64,000 bases of DNA. Source: Nocardioides albus. GTDB taxonomy: Bacteria; Actinomycetota; Actinomycetes; Propionibacteriales; Nocardioidaceae. The notes under the pieces were generated by a model. It was not told the origin of the DNA. It saw nothing but the letters and a program-made list of their open reading frames with translations, and ran no database searches. Shown here piece after piece: positions 56,532 to 64,000 of this stretch. Position 1 is the first letter of the stretch; the number at the start of each line of letters is the position of its first letter. The stretch is from the NCBI RefSeq assembly GCF_014648255.1, contig NZ_BMQT01000003.1:496001-560000 (forward strand), written 5' to 3'. A program made the translations under genes and the position numbers.

Positions 56532-57782
56532 CTACCCGGCGGCTTGAGAGGGGGTCAAAACGGCCCGGATACCACCTCGGAGCGCGACCAGGAGCAGGAC
56601 CCCCGCAAGCGTACCGATCAGGACCATGGTGCCACTGGCGTACAAGGTCGCGCGGGCGCCGAAGTGCTCGCCGATGAAGCCGATGAGCGGGGCCCCGAGC
56701 GGGGTGCCGCCCATCAGGACGGTCATGTAGATCGCCATCACCCGGCCGCGGAACTCGGGCGCCGCCTCGGTCTGCATCGTGGCGTTGCAGGCGTTGAGGA
56801 CCGTGATCGTGCAGAACCCGACGACAGGGCCGGTCAGGGCGAACAAGGCGTACGTCGGCATGAACCCGGACACGATGATGGACAGCCCGAAACCGGTCGC
56901 GGCCGCCACGATCAGCTTGAGCGGGATCCGGGTGCGGCGGGCGCCGAGCAGCGCACCGGAGAGCGAGCCGACGGCCAGGACCGTGCCGAGGAGGCCGTAC
57001 TCGCTGGCGCCCTTGCCGAACTCCTCGGTCGCCATCAGCGCCGAGGTGATCGGGAAGTTCGCCCCGAACGTGCCGACGAAGAAGACGATGACGAGGACCA
57101 TCAGCATCTTGGGCTGCGTACGGATGTAGCCGACGCCCTCGCGCAGCATCCCGCGCCGTCGGGCGACCGGGGCGGGCGAGCGCAGCTCGGTGGTGTTCAT
57201 CCGTTGCAGCTGCCCGATCACGGCGAGGTAGGAGACCGCGTTGAGGAGGACGACCCAACCGGTCGCCTCGGGGCCGCTCCCCAGCCAGCCGATGAGGAGA
57301 CCGGCAAGGGCCGGCCCCACCAGGCGAGCGAGGTTGAAGGATGCGGAGTTGAGACCGACGGCGTTGGTGACGTCGTCGGGGTGGACCATCTCCGAGACGA
57401 ACGACTGCCGGCCGGGTCCGTCGAACGCGGCGCCGATGCCGAAGAGGAACGCGATCAGGTAGACCATCCACACCTCGACGTGGCCGCTCACCGCGAGCAC
57501 ACCGAGGAGCAGCGACATCAGCGCCATCCAGCCCTGGGCCACCTGCAGCAGGCGGCGCTTCGGGAAGCGGTCCGCGATGACCCCGGCGTACGGGCTGAGC
57601 AGGAGGATGGGCAGGAACTGCAGGCCGGTGGTGATACCGAGTGCCGCTCCCCCGCCGCCCAGACTCAGGACCAACCAGTCCTGGGCGATGCGTTGCATCC
57701 AGGTGCCGACGTTGGAGACGACACTGCCGGCTAGATACAGGCGGTAGTTGTGGCTGCGCAGGGAACGGAACGTGGGGCTCAA
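56532..57782 (-). CDS. MFS transporter (MFS_3 type)
   Basis: 416 residues with about 12 membrane segments. SLRSHNYRLYLAGSVVSNVGTWMQRIAQDWLVLSL at the N-terminus and YAGVIADRFPKRRLL after helix 2 mark the MFS_3 exporter group. It starts at a TTG (57782) overlapping the stop of a MarR gene by four bases, so regulator and transporter form one operon. Substrate unknown, probably a toxic small molecule. Confidence 0.88.
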   Translation of the reverse strand: MSPTFRSLRSHNYRLYLAGSVVSNVGTWMQRIAQDWLVLSLGGGGAALGITTGLQFLPILLLSPYAGVIADRFPKRRLLQVAQGWMALMSLLLGVLAVSGHVEVWMVYLIAFLFGIGAAFDGPGRQSFVSEMVHPDDVTNAVGLNSASFNLARLVGPALAGLLIGWLGSGPEATGWVVLLNAVSYLAVIGQLQRMNTTELRSPAPVARRRGMLREGVGYIRTQPKMLMVLVIVFFVGTFGANFPITSALMATEEFGKGASEYGLLGTVLAVGSLSGALLGARRTRIPLKLIVAAATGFGLSIIVSGFMPTYALFALTGPVVGFCTITVLNACNATMQTEAAPEFRGRVMAIYMTVLMGGTPLGAPLIGFIGEHFGARATLYASGTMVLIGTLAGVLLLVALRGGIRAVLTPSQAAG

Positions 57783-58240
57783 CTGGTGGCTATTCTCTCC
57801 ATGATCGAAGCGGCGGTGCGGAGGGCGGCGAGCTCGTCGACATCGAGGTCGACGAGCTGCTGGGCGAGCCAGGCGTCCCGGCTGAGCCGGTCCTTGCGTA
57901 CGGTCCGGCGACCCTTGTCGGTGATCGAGACCAGCACCTGGCGGCGATCGGTCTCACCCTGACGGCGTACGACGTAGCCGCCCTCCTCGAGGAAGTTGAC
58001 CATCCTGGTCATGCTCGGCGGCTGGACCCGCTCCCGGCCGGCGAGAGCGCCGAGCGTCATCTCGTCGTTGGCGTAGAGCGCCCCGAGCACCGCCATCGAC
58101 CCCAGGGAGAGGTCGTTGTCGGGGTGGCGCTCGTTGGCCAGGCGGCGGCGCATCCGCATCACGGAGGTGCGCAGCACCGACGCGACCTCGGGGATGTCAG
58201 AGGACGCGCCGGGCGCGGGAACGGGCTGTGCGGTAGGCAT
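57779..58240 (-). CDS. MarR-family transcriptional regulator
   Basis: 153 residues from ATG 58240 (MPTAQPVPAPGAS); an ATG at 58252 lies inside the operator and the -10 box. The winged helix is LGSMAVLGALYANDEMTLGALAGRERVQPPSMTRMVNFLEEGGYVVRRQGETDRRQVLVSITDKG. It precedes the MFS gene in an operon controlled by a palindrome at its own start, which implies autorepression relieved by a ligand. Confidence 0.88.
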   Translation of the reverse strand: MPTAQPVPAPGASSDIPEVASVLRTSVMRMRRRLANERHPDNDLSLGSMAVLGALYANDEMTLGALAGRERVQPPSMTRMVNFLEEGGYVVRRQGETDRRQVLVSITDKGRRTVRKDRLSRDAWLAQQLVDLDVDELAALRTAASIMERIATS

Positions 58241-58242
58241 GT

Positions 58243-58264
58243 CGGTAAGCATAACTGCTTACCG
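58243..58264 (-). promoter_or_regulatory. Palindromic operator with -10 box at the marR start
   Basis: CGGTAAGCA-TAAC-TGCTTACCG is a perfect inverted repeat with nine-base arms. On the minus strand TATGCT (58253-58248) inside it is a TANNNT box placing initiation at about 58241, at ATG 58240. Binding would block the promoter directly. Confidence 0.75.
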
Positions 58265-58317
58265 GCGCTAACTATTCCAGGAAGAGACGCCGCCCCGGTG
58301 AGGGCGGCGTCACAGGG

Positions 58318-58467
58318 TCAGGACATCGCGGCGAGCATCAAGATGTCGTCGCGGCTGTAGGTGCGGCCGGGGTGAGCCTCGGCGAGGTGCTCCTGCACCT
58401 TCTCGACCAGCTCGTCGTCGGTCTCCGTGCGGAAGTTGGTGCCACAGGGGCAGCGAAGCGAAGCCAT
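58318..58467 (-). CDS. DUF1059-like small protein
   Basis: 49 residues from ATG 58467: MASLRCPCGTNFRTETDDEL, then VEKVQEHLAEAHPGRTYSRDDILML. The CxCG start and the HLAEAHP region resemble DUF1059 proteins, which probably bind a metal through Cys and His. It stands alone between the marR operon and the divergent DUF2530 gene. Function unknown. GGGAGG on the minus strand precedes the start. Confidence 0.75.
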   Translation of the reverse strand: MASLRCPCGTNFRTETDDELVEKVQEHLAEAHPGRTYSRDDILMLAAMS

Positions 58468-58541
58468 CAGGGACCTCCCAGATCGTCGGGCCATGCCGAG
58501 AACGCTCGGCAGCCCCAGCGTATCGCCCACCCAAGGCCCAC

Positions 58542-58547
58542 TAAGGT
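58542..58547 (+). promoter_or_regulatory. Candidate -10 box of the DUF2530 gene
   Basis: TAAGGT ends eight bases before ATG 58556. GGGAGG lies directly before the ATG and is too close to act as a normal Shine-Dalgarno, so a leaderless or near-leaderless start is possible. Confidence 0.35.
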
Positions 58548-58555
58548 TGGGAGGC

Positions 58556-58942
58556 ATGGACGACCAGTACCGCGACGAGGACTACTCCGGCTACCCGGAG
58601 CAGCAGTACGACGGGTACGACGGCGACTACTACCCCGAGGAGGGCGGCTACCCGCAGGACTACGGCTACGAGGAGCCGGCTCTCGAGGAGCCCGCCGCCG
58701 TACGCCCGGAGCCGAAGATCGAGCTGGTCGACCAGGACGGCATCCGCGCCTTCGAGCTCGCCACGCTCGGCTGGCTGGTCGGGTTCGTGGCCCTGCTCCC
58801 GTTCTGGGGCCTGCTCAACGACCGCGGCTGGACCTGGTGGATCTGGACCTGCCTGGCCGCCTTCGGCCTCGGCGCGATCGGCATCGAGCTGACCCGACGC
58901 CGTAAGGCGCGTCGTACGCACGCCGAGGGGCAGCAGCTCTAG
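58556..58942 (+). CDS. DUF2530-like membrane protein
   Basis: 128 residues from ATG 58556. The first 60 residues are extremely rich in Tyr, Asp, Glu and Gly (DDQYRDEDYSGYPEQQYDGYDGDYY). Two hydrophobic segments follow (about 68-88 and 94-112) with WTWWIWTCLAAFGLGAIGIELTRRRKAR, resembling DUF2530. The Tyr/Glu-rich head looks disordered. No function is known. It faces the DUF3027 gene across a 27-base gap. Confidence 0.7.
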   Translation: MDDQYRDEDYSGYPEQQYDGYDGDYYPEEGGYPQDYGYEEPALEEPAAVRPEPKIELVDQDGIRAFELATLGWLVGFVALLPFWGLLNDRGWTWWIWTCLAAFGLGAIGIELTRRRKARRTHAEGQQL

Positions 58943-58969
58943 GAAGACCCCAGAGCCTGGCTGCAGCGC

Positions 58970-59848
58970 TCAGAACGTCTCGACGTCGCCGCTGATGGTG
59001 TCGAAGACCGGGTCCGGCAGCGGCTGCGGCTCGTGCTTCTTCGCCAGTCGCACCTCCGAGTGCGCACCGCACCCGTGGTTGAGGCTGACCACCTTGCCGT
59101 CGTCGTTGGCGTCGCCGTTGGCACAGACACCGAAGCTCGAGGCGAGGTGACCGGTCAGCCGGACCAGGAAGCCGCAGCTGTGGCACTGGTCGGGCGCGGC
59201 CTGCGCGAGCGGCGCCTCGGGACCACCGTCGCCGGAGTACCAACGCTCTGCGGCGGCGTCGAAGCCGGAGATGGACAGAGTCCGGACCCGGCCGAGGCCG
59301 AGGTCCTTGGCGACCTCGCGCACCTGTGCCTTGTCCTCGGCGTCGAGCGGGTCGTCGCCGAACGCGTACGTCGGGACCAGCCGCGCGTCGTCGTCCTCGA
59401 CCGGGAGGAGATCGCCGGGCGAGAGGTCGCCGGGCTTGATCCGCTCACGGTAGGGCACCCAGGCCGGCGCGACGATCGCAGCGTCGCCGGGAACGAGGAC
59501 GACCTCGTTGACGGTCACCGGGGCATCGACACCGAATCCGGGGCCGTCGAGCGAGGGCACGGTGACGAGCGTGACCGACCAGTGCCACCCGACGTAGCCC
59601 TTGCGGGTGCAGGCGAACAGGTGGGTCACGACGCCTGGGCCAGCGCCTTCCTCGACCACATGGCCGAGGTGTTCTCCGACGTCACCGGCTGGCACGTCGG
59701 ACAGGAGCGCGGCGCGGGCCTCGTCGACGGCAGCGACGGCCGTCGCATCGGCGTACGGGGTCGTGATCACGGTCCACATCTTCGCCCACAGGCGTCTCAG
59801 GTTCCACTTCGGGGTCACCTTGCGCCACCACAACCTGAACTTCCGCAC
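58970..59848 (-). CDS. DUF3027 protein
   Basis: 292 residues. A basic N-terminus (MRKFRLWWRKVTPKWNLRRLWAKMW) precedes the DUF3027 body with GYVGWHWSVTLVTVP and VTVNEVVLVPGDAAIVAPAWVPYRERI. The C-terminus has a probable zinc site: CHSCGF, FGVCANGD and GCGAHSEV. These proteins are widespread and uncharacterised in actinobacteria. Soluble by sequence. No operonic partner. Confidence 0.82.
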   Translation of the reverse strand: MRKFRLWWRKVTPKWNLRRLWAKMWTVITTPYADATAVAAVDEARAALLSDVPAGDVGEHLGHVVEEGAGPGVVTHLFACTRKGYVGWHWSVTLVTVPSLDGPGFGVDAPVTVNEVVLVPGDAAIVAPAWVPYRERIKPGDLSPGDLLPVEDDDARLVPTYAFGDDPLDAEDKAQVREVAKDLGLGRVRTLSISGFDAAAERWYSGDGGPEAPLAQAAPDQCHSCGFLVRLTGHLASSFGVCANGDANDDGKVVSLNHGCGAHSEVRLAKKHEPQPLPDPVFDTISGDVETF

Positions 59849-59909
59849 AACGCGTGATCCTCCCAGACGTACGCAGCTACTGCACAGTCACGGCACTCGA
59901 TGAGACGAC

Positions 59910-59942
59910 AACACCCGCCGGAGCGTGGCTACGGCGGGTGTT
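59910..59942 (-). terminator. Terminator of conservon 2
   Basis: AACACCCGCC (59910-59919) and GGCGGGTGTT (59933-59942) form a perfect 10-bp stem with a 13-base loop, 14 bases beyond the GTPase stop codon. Confidence 0.85.
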
Positions 59943-59955
59943 GGCTGTCGCTCGA

Positions 59956-60534
59956 CTACTGCAGCGCGCGGGTCGAGACCATGGAGAGGACGTACTCGAC
60001 CAGCGAGATCAGCGTCGCCTTCGTCGACTGGCGGTCGCGAGCGTCACAGGTGACGATCGGGATGTCGGGGCGCAGCGCCAAGGCCTCGCGGATCTGCTCC
60101 GGCTTGTAGGCCTGATTGGCGCCGAAGACGTTGTGGGCGACGACGAACGGCACGTTGCGGGACTCGAAGTAGTCGATCGCGCCGAAGGAGTCGGCGAGAC
60201 GACGGGTGTCGATGAGCACCACAGCGCCGATGGCGCCCTGGGTGAGGTCGTCCCACATGAACCAGAATCGGTTCTGACCGGGCGTACCGAACAGGTAGAG
60301 GATCAGGTCGGAGTCGAGAGAGACCCGGCCGAAGTCCATCGCGACCGTGGTCGTCTTCTTGTTGGGCACGGCGGAGAGGTCGTCGACGCCGGCGGTCGCC
60401 TGCGTCATCACGGCCTCGGTCGTCAGGGGGACGATCTCCGAGACGGAGCCCACGAAGGTCGTCTTACCCACGCCGAACCCGCCGGCGATGACGATCTTCG
60501 CAGACATCGTCGCCTGCTTGGAGTCGGTGGTCAC
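59956..60534 (-). CDS. Conservon 2 GTP/ATP-binding protein (CvnD type)
   Basis: 192 residues. P-loop GGFGVGKTT at about 18-26, G3-region LFGTPGQNRFWFMWDDL, and HNVFGANQ at the G4 position show the same degenerate GTPase signature as conservon 1. The pair of proteins is roughly half identical by eye. It ends the operon at a strong hairpin. No monooxygenase follows, unlike conservon 1. Confidence 0.92.
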   Translation of the reverse strand: MTTDSKQATMSAKIVIAGGFGVGKTTFVGSVSEIVPLTTEAVMTQATAGVDDLSAVPNKKTTTVAMDFGRVSLDSDLILYLFGTPGQNRFWFMWDDLTQGAIGAVVLIDTRRLADSFGAIDYFESRNVPFVVAHNVFGANQAYKPEQIREALALRPDIPIVTCDARDRQSTKATLISLVEYVLSMVSTRALQ

Positions 60535-60547
60535 TGCATTACTCCTG

Positions 60548-60895
60548 TCAAAGCTTCCTCAGGCCGGACAGCACGCGCTCGAGGAGAGCGGTGTCCGGGG
60601 CGTCCGGGACCTTGCTGGCGTGCACCTGCACCACGCCGCGCTCCGCAAGGTCACCGATCAGGACTCGGGCGACACCCAGAGGCACCCGGATGAGCGCCGC
60701 CACCTCGGCGACGGAACGGCTCTCACGGCAGAGCTCTGCGATCGTCCGCTCCTCGGGCGACCGGACGTAGCCATCGATCACGTAGCGATCCGTGATCACC
60801 AGGGCTTCCATCGGGAAGACGCGCTTGGGTTGCGTGCGGCCACGGGTCAGGGCGTACGGCCTGACCAGCGGCGGCGGTTCGGATGCGTGGTTGCT
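60548..60895 (-). CDS. Conservon 2 DUF742 protein (CvnC type)
   Basis: 115 residues from the GTG at 60895 (VSNHASEPPP); a start at 60970 would overlap the roadblock gene by 44 bases and give a Pro-rich head. LVRPYALTRGRTQ and the helix-turn-helix-like RSVAEVAALIRVPLGVARVLIGDLAERG are the DUF742 signature. The chosen length matches the conservon 1 counterpart (114 residues). It follows the roadblock gene by 31 bases. Confidence 0.88.
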   Translation of the reverse strand, partial: SNHASEPPPLVRPYALTRGRTQPKRVFPMEALVITDRYVIDGYVRSPEERTIAELCRESRSVAEVAALIRVPLGVARVLIGDLAERGVVQVHASKVPDAPDTALLERVLSGLRKL

Positions 60896-60926
60896 CACGA
60901 TCTCGGTCCTAGGGTCGGGGCACTGA

Positions 60927-61322
60927 TCAGGCGCCGGTTCTGGTGTCGGGGGTGAGGGCGGTGGCAACACGCGAGATCAACAGCTGCATCTGGTAGCCAA
61001 CCTGTCCCAGATCGCAGTCGGGGGCGGCGAGGGCAGCAAGGCTGGAGCCCTCACCAACCGCCATGAGGACCAGATAGCCACCGTCCATCTCGATGACCAT
61101 CTGCTGGACGTTACCCGCCGCGAAGCACCGAGCTGCTCCCTGGGTAAGACTGGTGAGACCGGAGGCGATCGCCGAGAGCTGGTCGGCCCGGTCCGGGGGG
61201 AAGTCGACGGAGCTGGCCATCGGCATGCCATCAGCCGACACCAAGATCGCGTGAGCGATGTCAGGGGTGCGCTGGGTCAGGCTGTCGACAAGCCAGTCCA
61301 GTCCTGCGGGGGCCGTTGTCAC
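60927..61322 (-). CDS. Conservon 2 roadblock/LC7 protein (CvnB type)
   Basis: 131 residues. LDWLVDSLTQRTPDIAHAILVSADGMPMASSVDFPPDRADQLSAIASGLTSLTQGAARCF and VIEMDGGYLVLMAVGEGSSLAALAAPDCDLGQVGYQM show the roadblock fold. Its ATG overlaps the kinase stop by four bases. It is shorter than the conservon 1 version, which has an extra N-terminal and C-terminal segment. Confidence 0.93.
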   Translation of the reverse strand: MTTAPAGLDWLVDSLTQRTPDIAHAILVSADGMPMASSVDFPPDRADQLSAIASGLTSLTQGAARCFAAGNVQQMVIEMDGGYLVLMAVGEGSSLAALAAPDCDLGQVGYQMQLLISRVATALTPDTRTGA

Positions 61323-64000
61323 TGCTGCTCCTCACCTTCGGGGTTGCTTTCCGCCTCAGCGGGGTTGTTGCGGGCGCGGCTGACGCCCTTCTGGAAGCTG
61401 GACAGGCCACGAGTGCGGCGAGCGTCCATATTACGCGGACCTGATGTCGGTGGGGTGACGGCTGGGGCAGCACCTGGGATCAGGTTCTGACCCGGGACGC
61501 GCACCGGCAGGCCGCCTTGGGTCACCGTCGCCGGCTCCTGCTCCTGGAGCTGCTCCAGCTCCTGCGCCCGGCGCCAACCCTCGTCACCCGGCGAGGACCA
61601 GCTCACCGGCGTGGTCGGCTCGTCGTCCTGAGCGGACTGCTCCTCGGCGGGTTCAGCCGCCGGGGCGGGCGCTGCTGCGGCATTGCCGGCCTTGGCGCCC
61701 GGGTCAGCCTTGGCGGCCGGAGCAGCGATCGGGTCGCTGAGCGGATCGCCCTTGGCCTCCATCGCCCGGCGCGCGCCCAACGGGCGACGTCGGGTGAACC
61801 ACTCGGACTGGAGGTCGTCGAAGATCGAGCTTCCCTCGTCGTCGAGGATCGGAACCTCGGTGGTCGAGTCGAGCGGGTTCGGCGAGTTGGTCGGCTCCGG
61901 CGCCATCGGGCCCATCGGGCTCGTGCCGATGGCGTCACCGGCAGGACCGAACGGGTCGTCGTCCGGACCGAAGCCCGGAGGCGGCGTACGTGGCGTGGTG
62001 CGCTCGTTGGGTCGCTCGAAGGTGCGGAACGAGCCGGTGTCGGTGCCGAACGGGCTGCCGCCCTGACCGCCCGGGTCGCGACGCGGCAGCTCGCCGGCGT
62101 CCGTGCTCGGGTCGAAGCGACCGTCGGGGAAGCGCGCAGCCAGGTCCTCGGCCTTGCGAACCGGGAGCATGCTCGACAGGAAGTTCTGCTGCGGGCCGCT
62201 CGGGTTCTGCTGCGGGGCCGGCGGCTGGTTGGAGCCGAACGGGTCACCGCCGAACTGCGGCTGGCTGCCGCTGAACTGCTGAGGCTGCGCCGGGAAGCTG
62301 CCGGTGCGCGCGGTGTGGGGCTCGAAACCCGGGTCGCCCGGCATCGGCGGGACACCACCGTAGGCAGGCTGCTGACCGGTGTGCGTTCCGGTCTGGCCGA
62401 AGCCGTTGTGCTGGCCCGACTGGCCGTTGGCACCCTGGTTCGCGAATGCCGAACCGCCACCGGAGAGGTTGGGGTGGTTGGAGGCGCCGGGCGTACGGCT
62501 CGGCAGTGCCGGAGGCGCTGCGGCGGCGGCCATCGGCGCCTCGGGCGCCGGAAGAGCGCCGACGGGCACGTCGTAGGGATTGCCACCCGCTTGCGACTGG
62601 GCGTCGTAGGCCGGCATCCCGTACTGCATCTCGTAGGGCAGCTCGCCGGTGCCCGGGTAGCCACCGGTCTGCTGCCCGTAGCCACCCTGTTGGAAGGCGT
62701 AGGCGTCGAAGCCCTGCTGCTGGCCCGAGGGAGCCTCCACGTGGGCGCCGACGATGGTGGTGATCGGCATCTCCACTCGCGCGACCACACCGCGCGGGCG
62801 GTTGGGCACGAGCTCGATGTAGAGGCCGTGACGCGCCGCCAGGCGCGCGACCACGACCAGACCCATCATCCGGGCGACGTCGGCGTCGAGGCCGGTTGCG
62901 CGGCGCAGCTTCATGTTGGCCGCGTCGAGCTCCTCCGGCGTCATGCCGATACCCAGGTCCTCGATCTCGACCAGCAGCGGAGCGGCAGGGCCGGCGCGGA
63001 AGGTGCGGATCGTGACCGCGGTGTCGGGCGGGGAGAAGTTGGTGGCGTTCTCGATCAGCTCCGCGAGCAGGTGCACGAGGTCACCCGCGATCGCACCCTC
63101 GAACTCGGCGTTCTCGTCGGAGTCGATGTCGACCCGGGCGAACTGCTCGATCTCGGAGGCGGCGGCACGGAGCACGTCGAGGACCGGGACCGGACCACGA
63201 GCCGCGTGGCCGATCTCGCCACCGGCGAGGACCAGGAGGGACTCGTCGTTGCGGCGCATCCGGGTGGCGAGGTGGTCCAGGCGGAACAGGTTCGCGAGGT
63301 CGTCGGGGTCCTGCTCGTTGGCCTCGAGCTGGTCGATGAGCTGGAGCTGACGCTCGACGAGGCTCTGCGAACGGCGGGAGAGGTTCATGAACATCTTGTC
63401 GACGTTCGTACGCAGCTCGGCTTGCTCGCCGGCCAGCCGGATCGCCTCGACGTGGACCGCGTCGAACGCGTCCGCGACGTCACCGATCTCGTCTCGGCGG
63501 GCGATGTCCAGGGGCTCGACATGGGTGTCCACCGGGCCTTCGGCCTGGTTCATGTAGGCGACTCGCTCAGGCAGGTCGTGGTTGGCCAGGTTGTAGGCCA
63601 GACGACGCAGCTGGCTCAGCGGCGACAGGATCGAGCGGGCCGCGACCAGGCCGACAGCGAGGGCGAAGACGAGGACGAGGAGGACGAGGAACCCGATCCC
63701 GATGGCCTTGTTGGTCGAGTCGGACTTGATCTGGGCGACATCGTCGCTGATCTCCTCCGCGGTCTGGACGATCAGTTTCTGCAGGCCACGGATGAACTGG
63801 GTGCTGGCCTCGGTGTACTGGTCCGGGGTCATCTTGACCCGGTCCGTGCTCCCGCTGGAGATCACCTGGTTGACGACCCGGTGGGCAGGTGCCCCGATCG
63901 AGCCGTCGGTGGTGGTCCCGTCGGTCAGCTCGTCGAGCACCTTGCGGATCTCGTCGGAGGTCTTGTTGTAGTAGTCCGCCGTCGACAGGCGCCACTTGGC
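61319..64000 (-). CDS. Conservon 2 sensor histidine kinase (CvnA type), N-terminus outside window
   Basis: The frame is open to the window edge, so the 893 or so residues seen lack the true N-terminus. The order is: end of an extracytoplasmic nitrate/nitrite-sensor-like helical region, a membrane helix (IGIGFLVLLVLVFALAVGLVAA), a HAMP domain (RSILSPLSQLRRLAYNLA), the helical region LDHLATRMRRNDESLLVLAGG, and an ATPase with N-box AELIENATNFSPPDTAV and DLGIGM. Residues beyond that, nearly half of the part seen, are a Gly/Gln/Pro-rich disordered tail. An in-frame GTG at 63940 is internal. Confidence 0.9.
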   Translation of the reverse strand, partial: AKWRLSTADYYNKTSDEIRKVLDELTDGTTTDGSIGAPAHRVVNQVISSGSTDRVKMTPDQYTEASTQFIRGLQKLIVQTAEEISDDVAQIKSDSTNKAIGIGFLVLLVLVFALAVGLVAARSILSPLSQLRRLAYNLANHDLPERVAYMNQAEGPVDTHVEPLDIARRDEIGDVADAFDAVHVEAIRLAGEQAELRTNVDKMFMNLSRRSQSLVERQLQLIDQLEANEQDPDDLANLFRLDHLATRMRRNDESLLVLAGGEIGHAARGPVPVLDVLRAAASEIEQFARVDIDSDENAEFEGAIAGDLVHLLAELIENATNFSPPDTAVTIRTFRAGPAAPLLVEIEDLGIGMTPEELDAANMKLRRATGLDADVARMMGLVVVARLAARHGLYIELVPNRPRGVVARVEMPITTIVGAHVEAPSGQQQGFDAYAFQQGGYGQQTGGYPGTGELPYEMQYGMPAYDAQSQAGGNPYDVPVGALPAPEAPMAAAAAPPALPSRTPGASNHPNLSGGGSAFANQGANGQSGQHNGFGQTGTHTGQQPAYGGVPPMPGDPGFEPHTARTGSFPAQPQQFSGSQPQFGGDPFGSNQPPAPQQNPSGPQQNFLSSMLPVRKAEDLAARFPDGRFDPSTDAGELPRRDPGGQGGSPFGTDTGSFRTFERPNERTTPRTPPPGFGPDDDPFGPAGDAIGTSPMGPMAPEPTNSPNPLDSTTEVPILDDEGSSIFDDLQSEWFTRRRPLGARRAMEAKGDPLSDPIAAPAAKADPGAKAGNAAAAPAPAAEPAEEQSAQDDEPTTPVSWSSPGDEGWRRAQELEQLQEQEPATVTQGGLPVRVPGQNLIPGAAPAVTPPTSGPRNMDARRTRGLSSFQKGVSRARNNPAEAESNPEGEEQQ

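Overview
The window is GC-rich actinobacterial chromosome, most like a member of the Nocardioidaceae (Nocardioides/Aeromicrobium type). The evidence is the r-protein gene order, two conservons (histidine kinase, roadblock, DUF742, GTPase), DUF3027/DUF2530/DUF4129/DUF4350 genes, a short-lid adenylate kinase, many ATGA/GTGA overlaps and several apparently leaderless genes. The genus is inferred, not proven. No rRNA, tRNA, CRISPR array, insertion sequence or phage gene was recognised.

The backbone is the ribosomal-protein supercluster on the minus strand, split into three blocks. The str operon (rpsL-rpsG-fusA-tuf) is at 56.3-51.9 kb. The S10 and spc operons (rpsJ through secY-adk-map) are at 41.1-28.3 kb. 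The alpha operon (infA-rpmJ-rpsM-rpsK-rpsD-rpoA-rplQ, with truA further on) is at 20.7-14.3 kb. Accessory or housekeeping blocks fill the breaks. Between str and S10 lies a membrane-protein/DUF4129/DUF4350/MoxR/DUF58 operon with SpoIIM and RDD proteins, a small AbiE-like nucleotidyltransferase module and trmB. Between map and infA lie a phosphopantetheinyl transferase, an enterochelin-esterase-like protein, an LLM flavin oxidoreductase and conservon 1, whose last gene is a styrene-monooxygenase-like flavoprotein.

Left flank (0-14 kb): an HrpA-type helicase fragment, two HSL-family hydrolases, citrate synthase, a HAD hydrolase, a divergent MFS/MarR pair with palindromic operators, an HtrA-like protease, a DUF559 nuclease-like gene between two 44-nt palindromes, a tandem GNAT protein, an ABC-F protein, a P450 and an RsmC-like methyltransferase. 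Right flank (56.5-64 kb): a MarR/MFS operon, DUF1059, DUF2530 and DUF3027 proteins, and conservon 2, whose kinase runs off the window edge.

The most distinctive signals are: the two conservons, one paired with a StyA-like monooxygenase; the three-gene HTH/nucleotidyltransferase/unknown module with its palindromic operator; dispersed 21-nt tandem repeats and long palindromes in intergenic DNA; an L4 protein with an extra C-terminal domain; and a 15-nt leader motif shared by the S10 and str operons.
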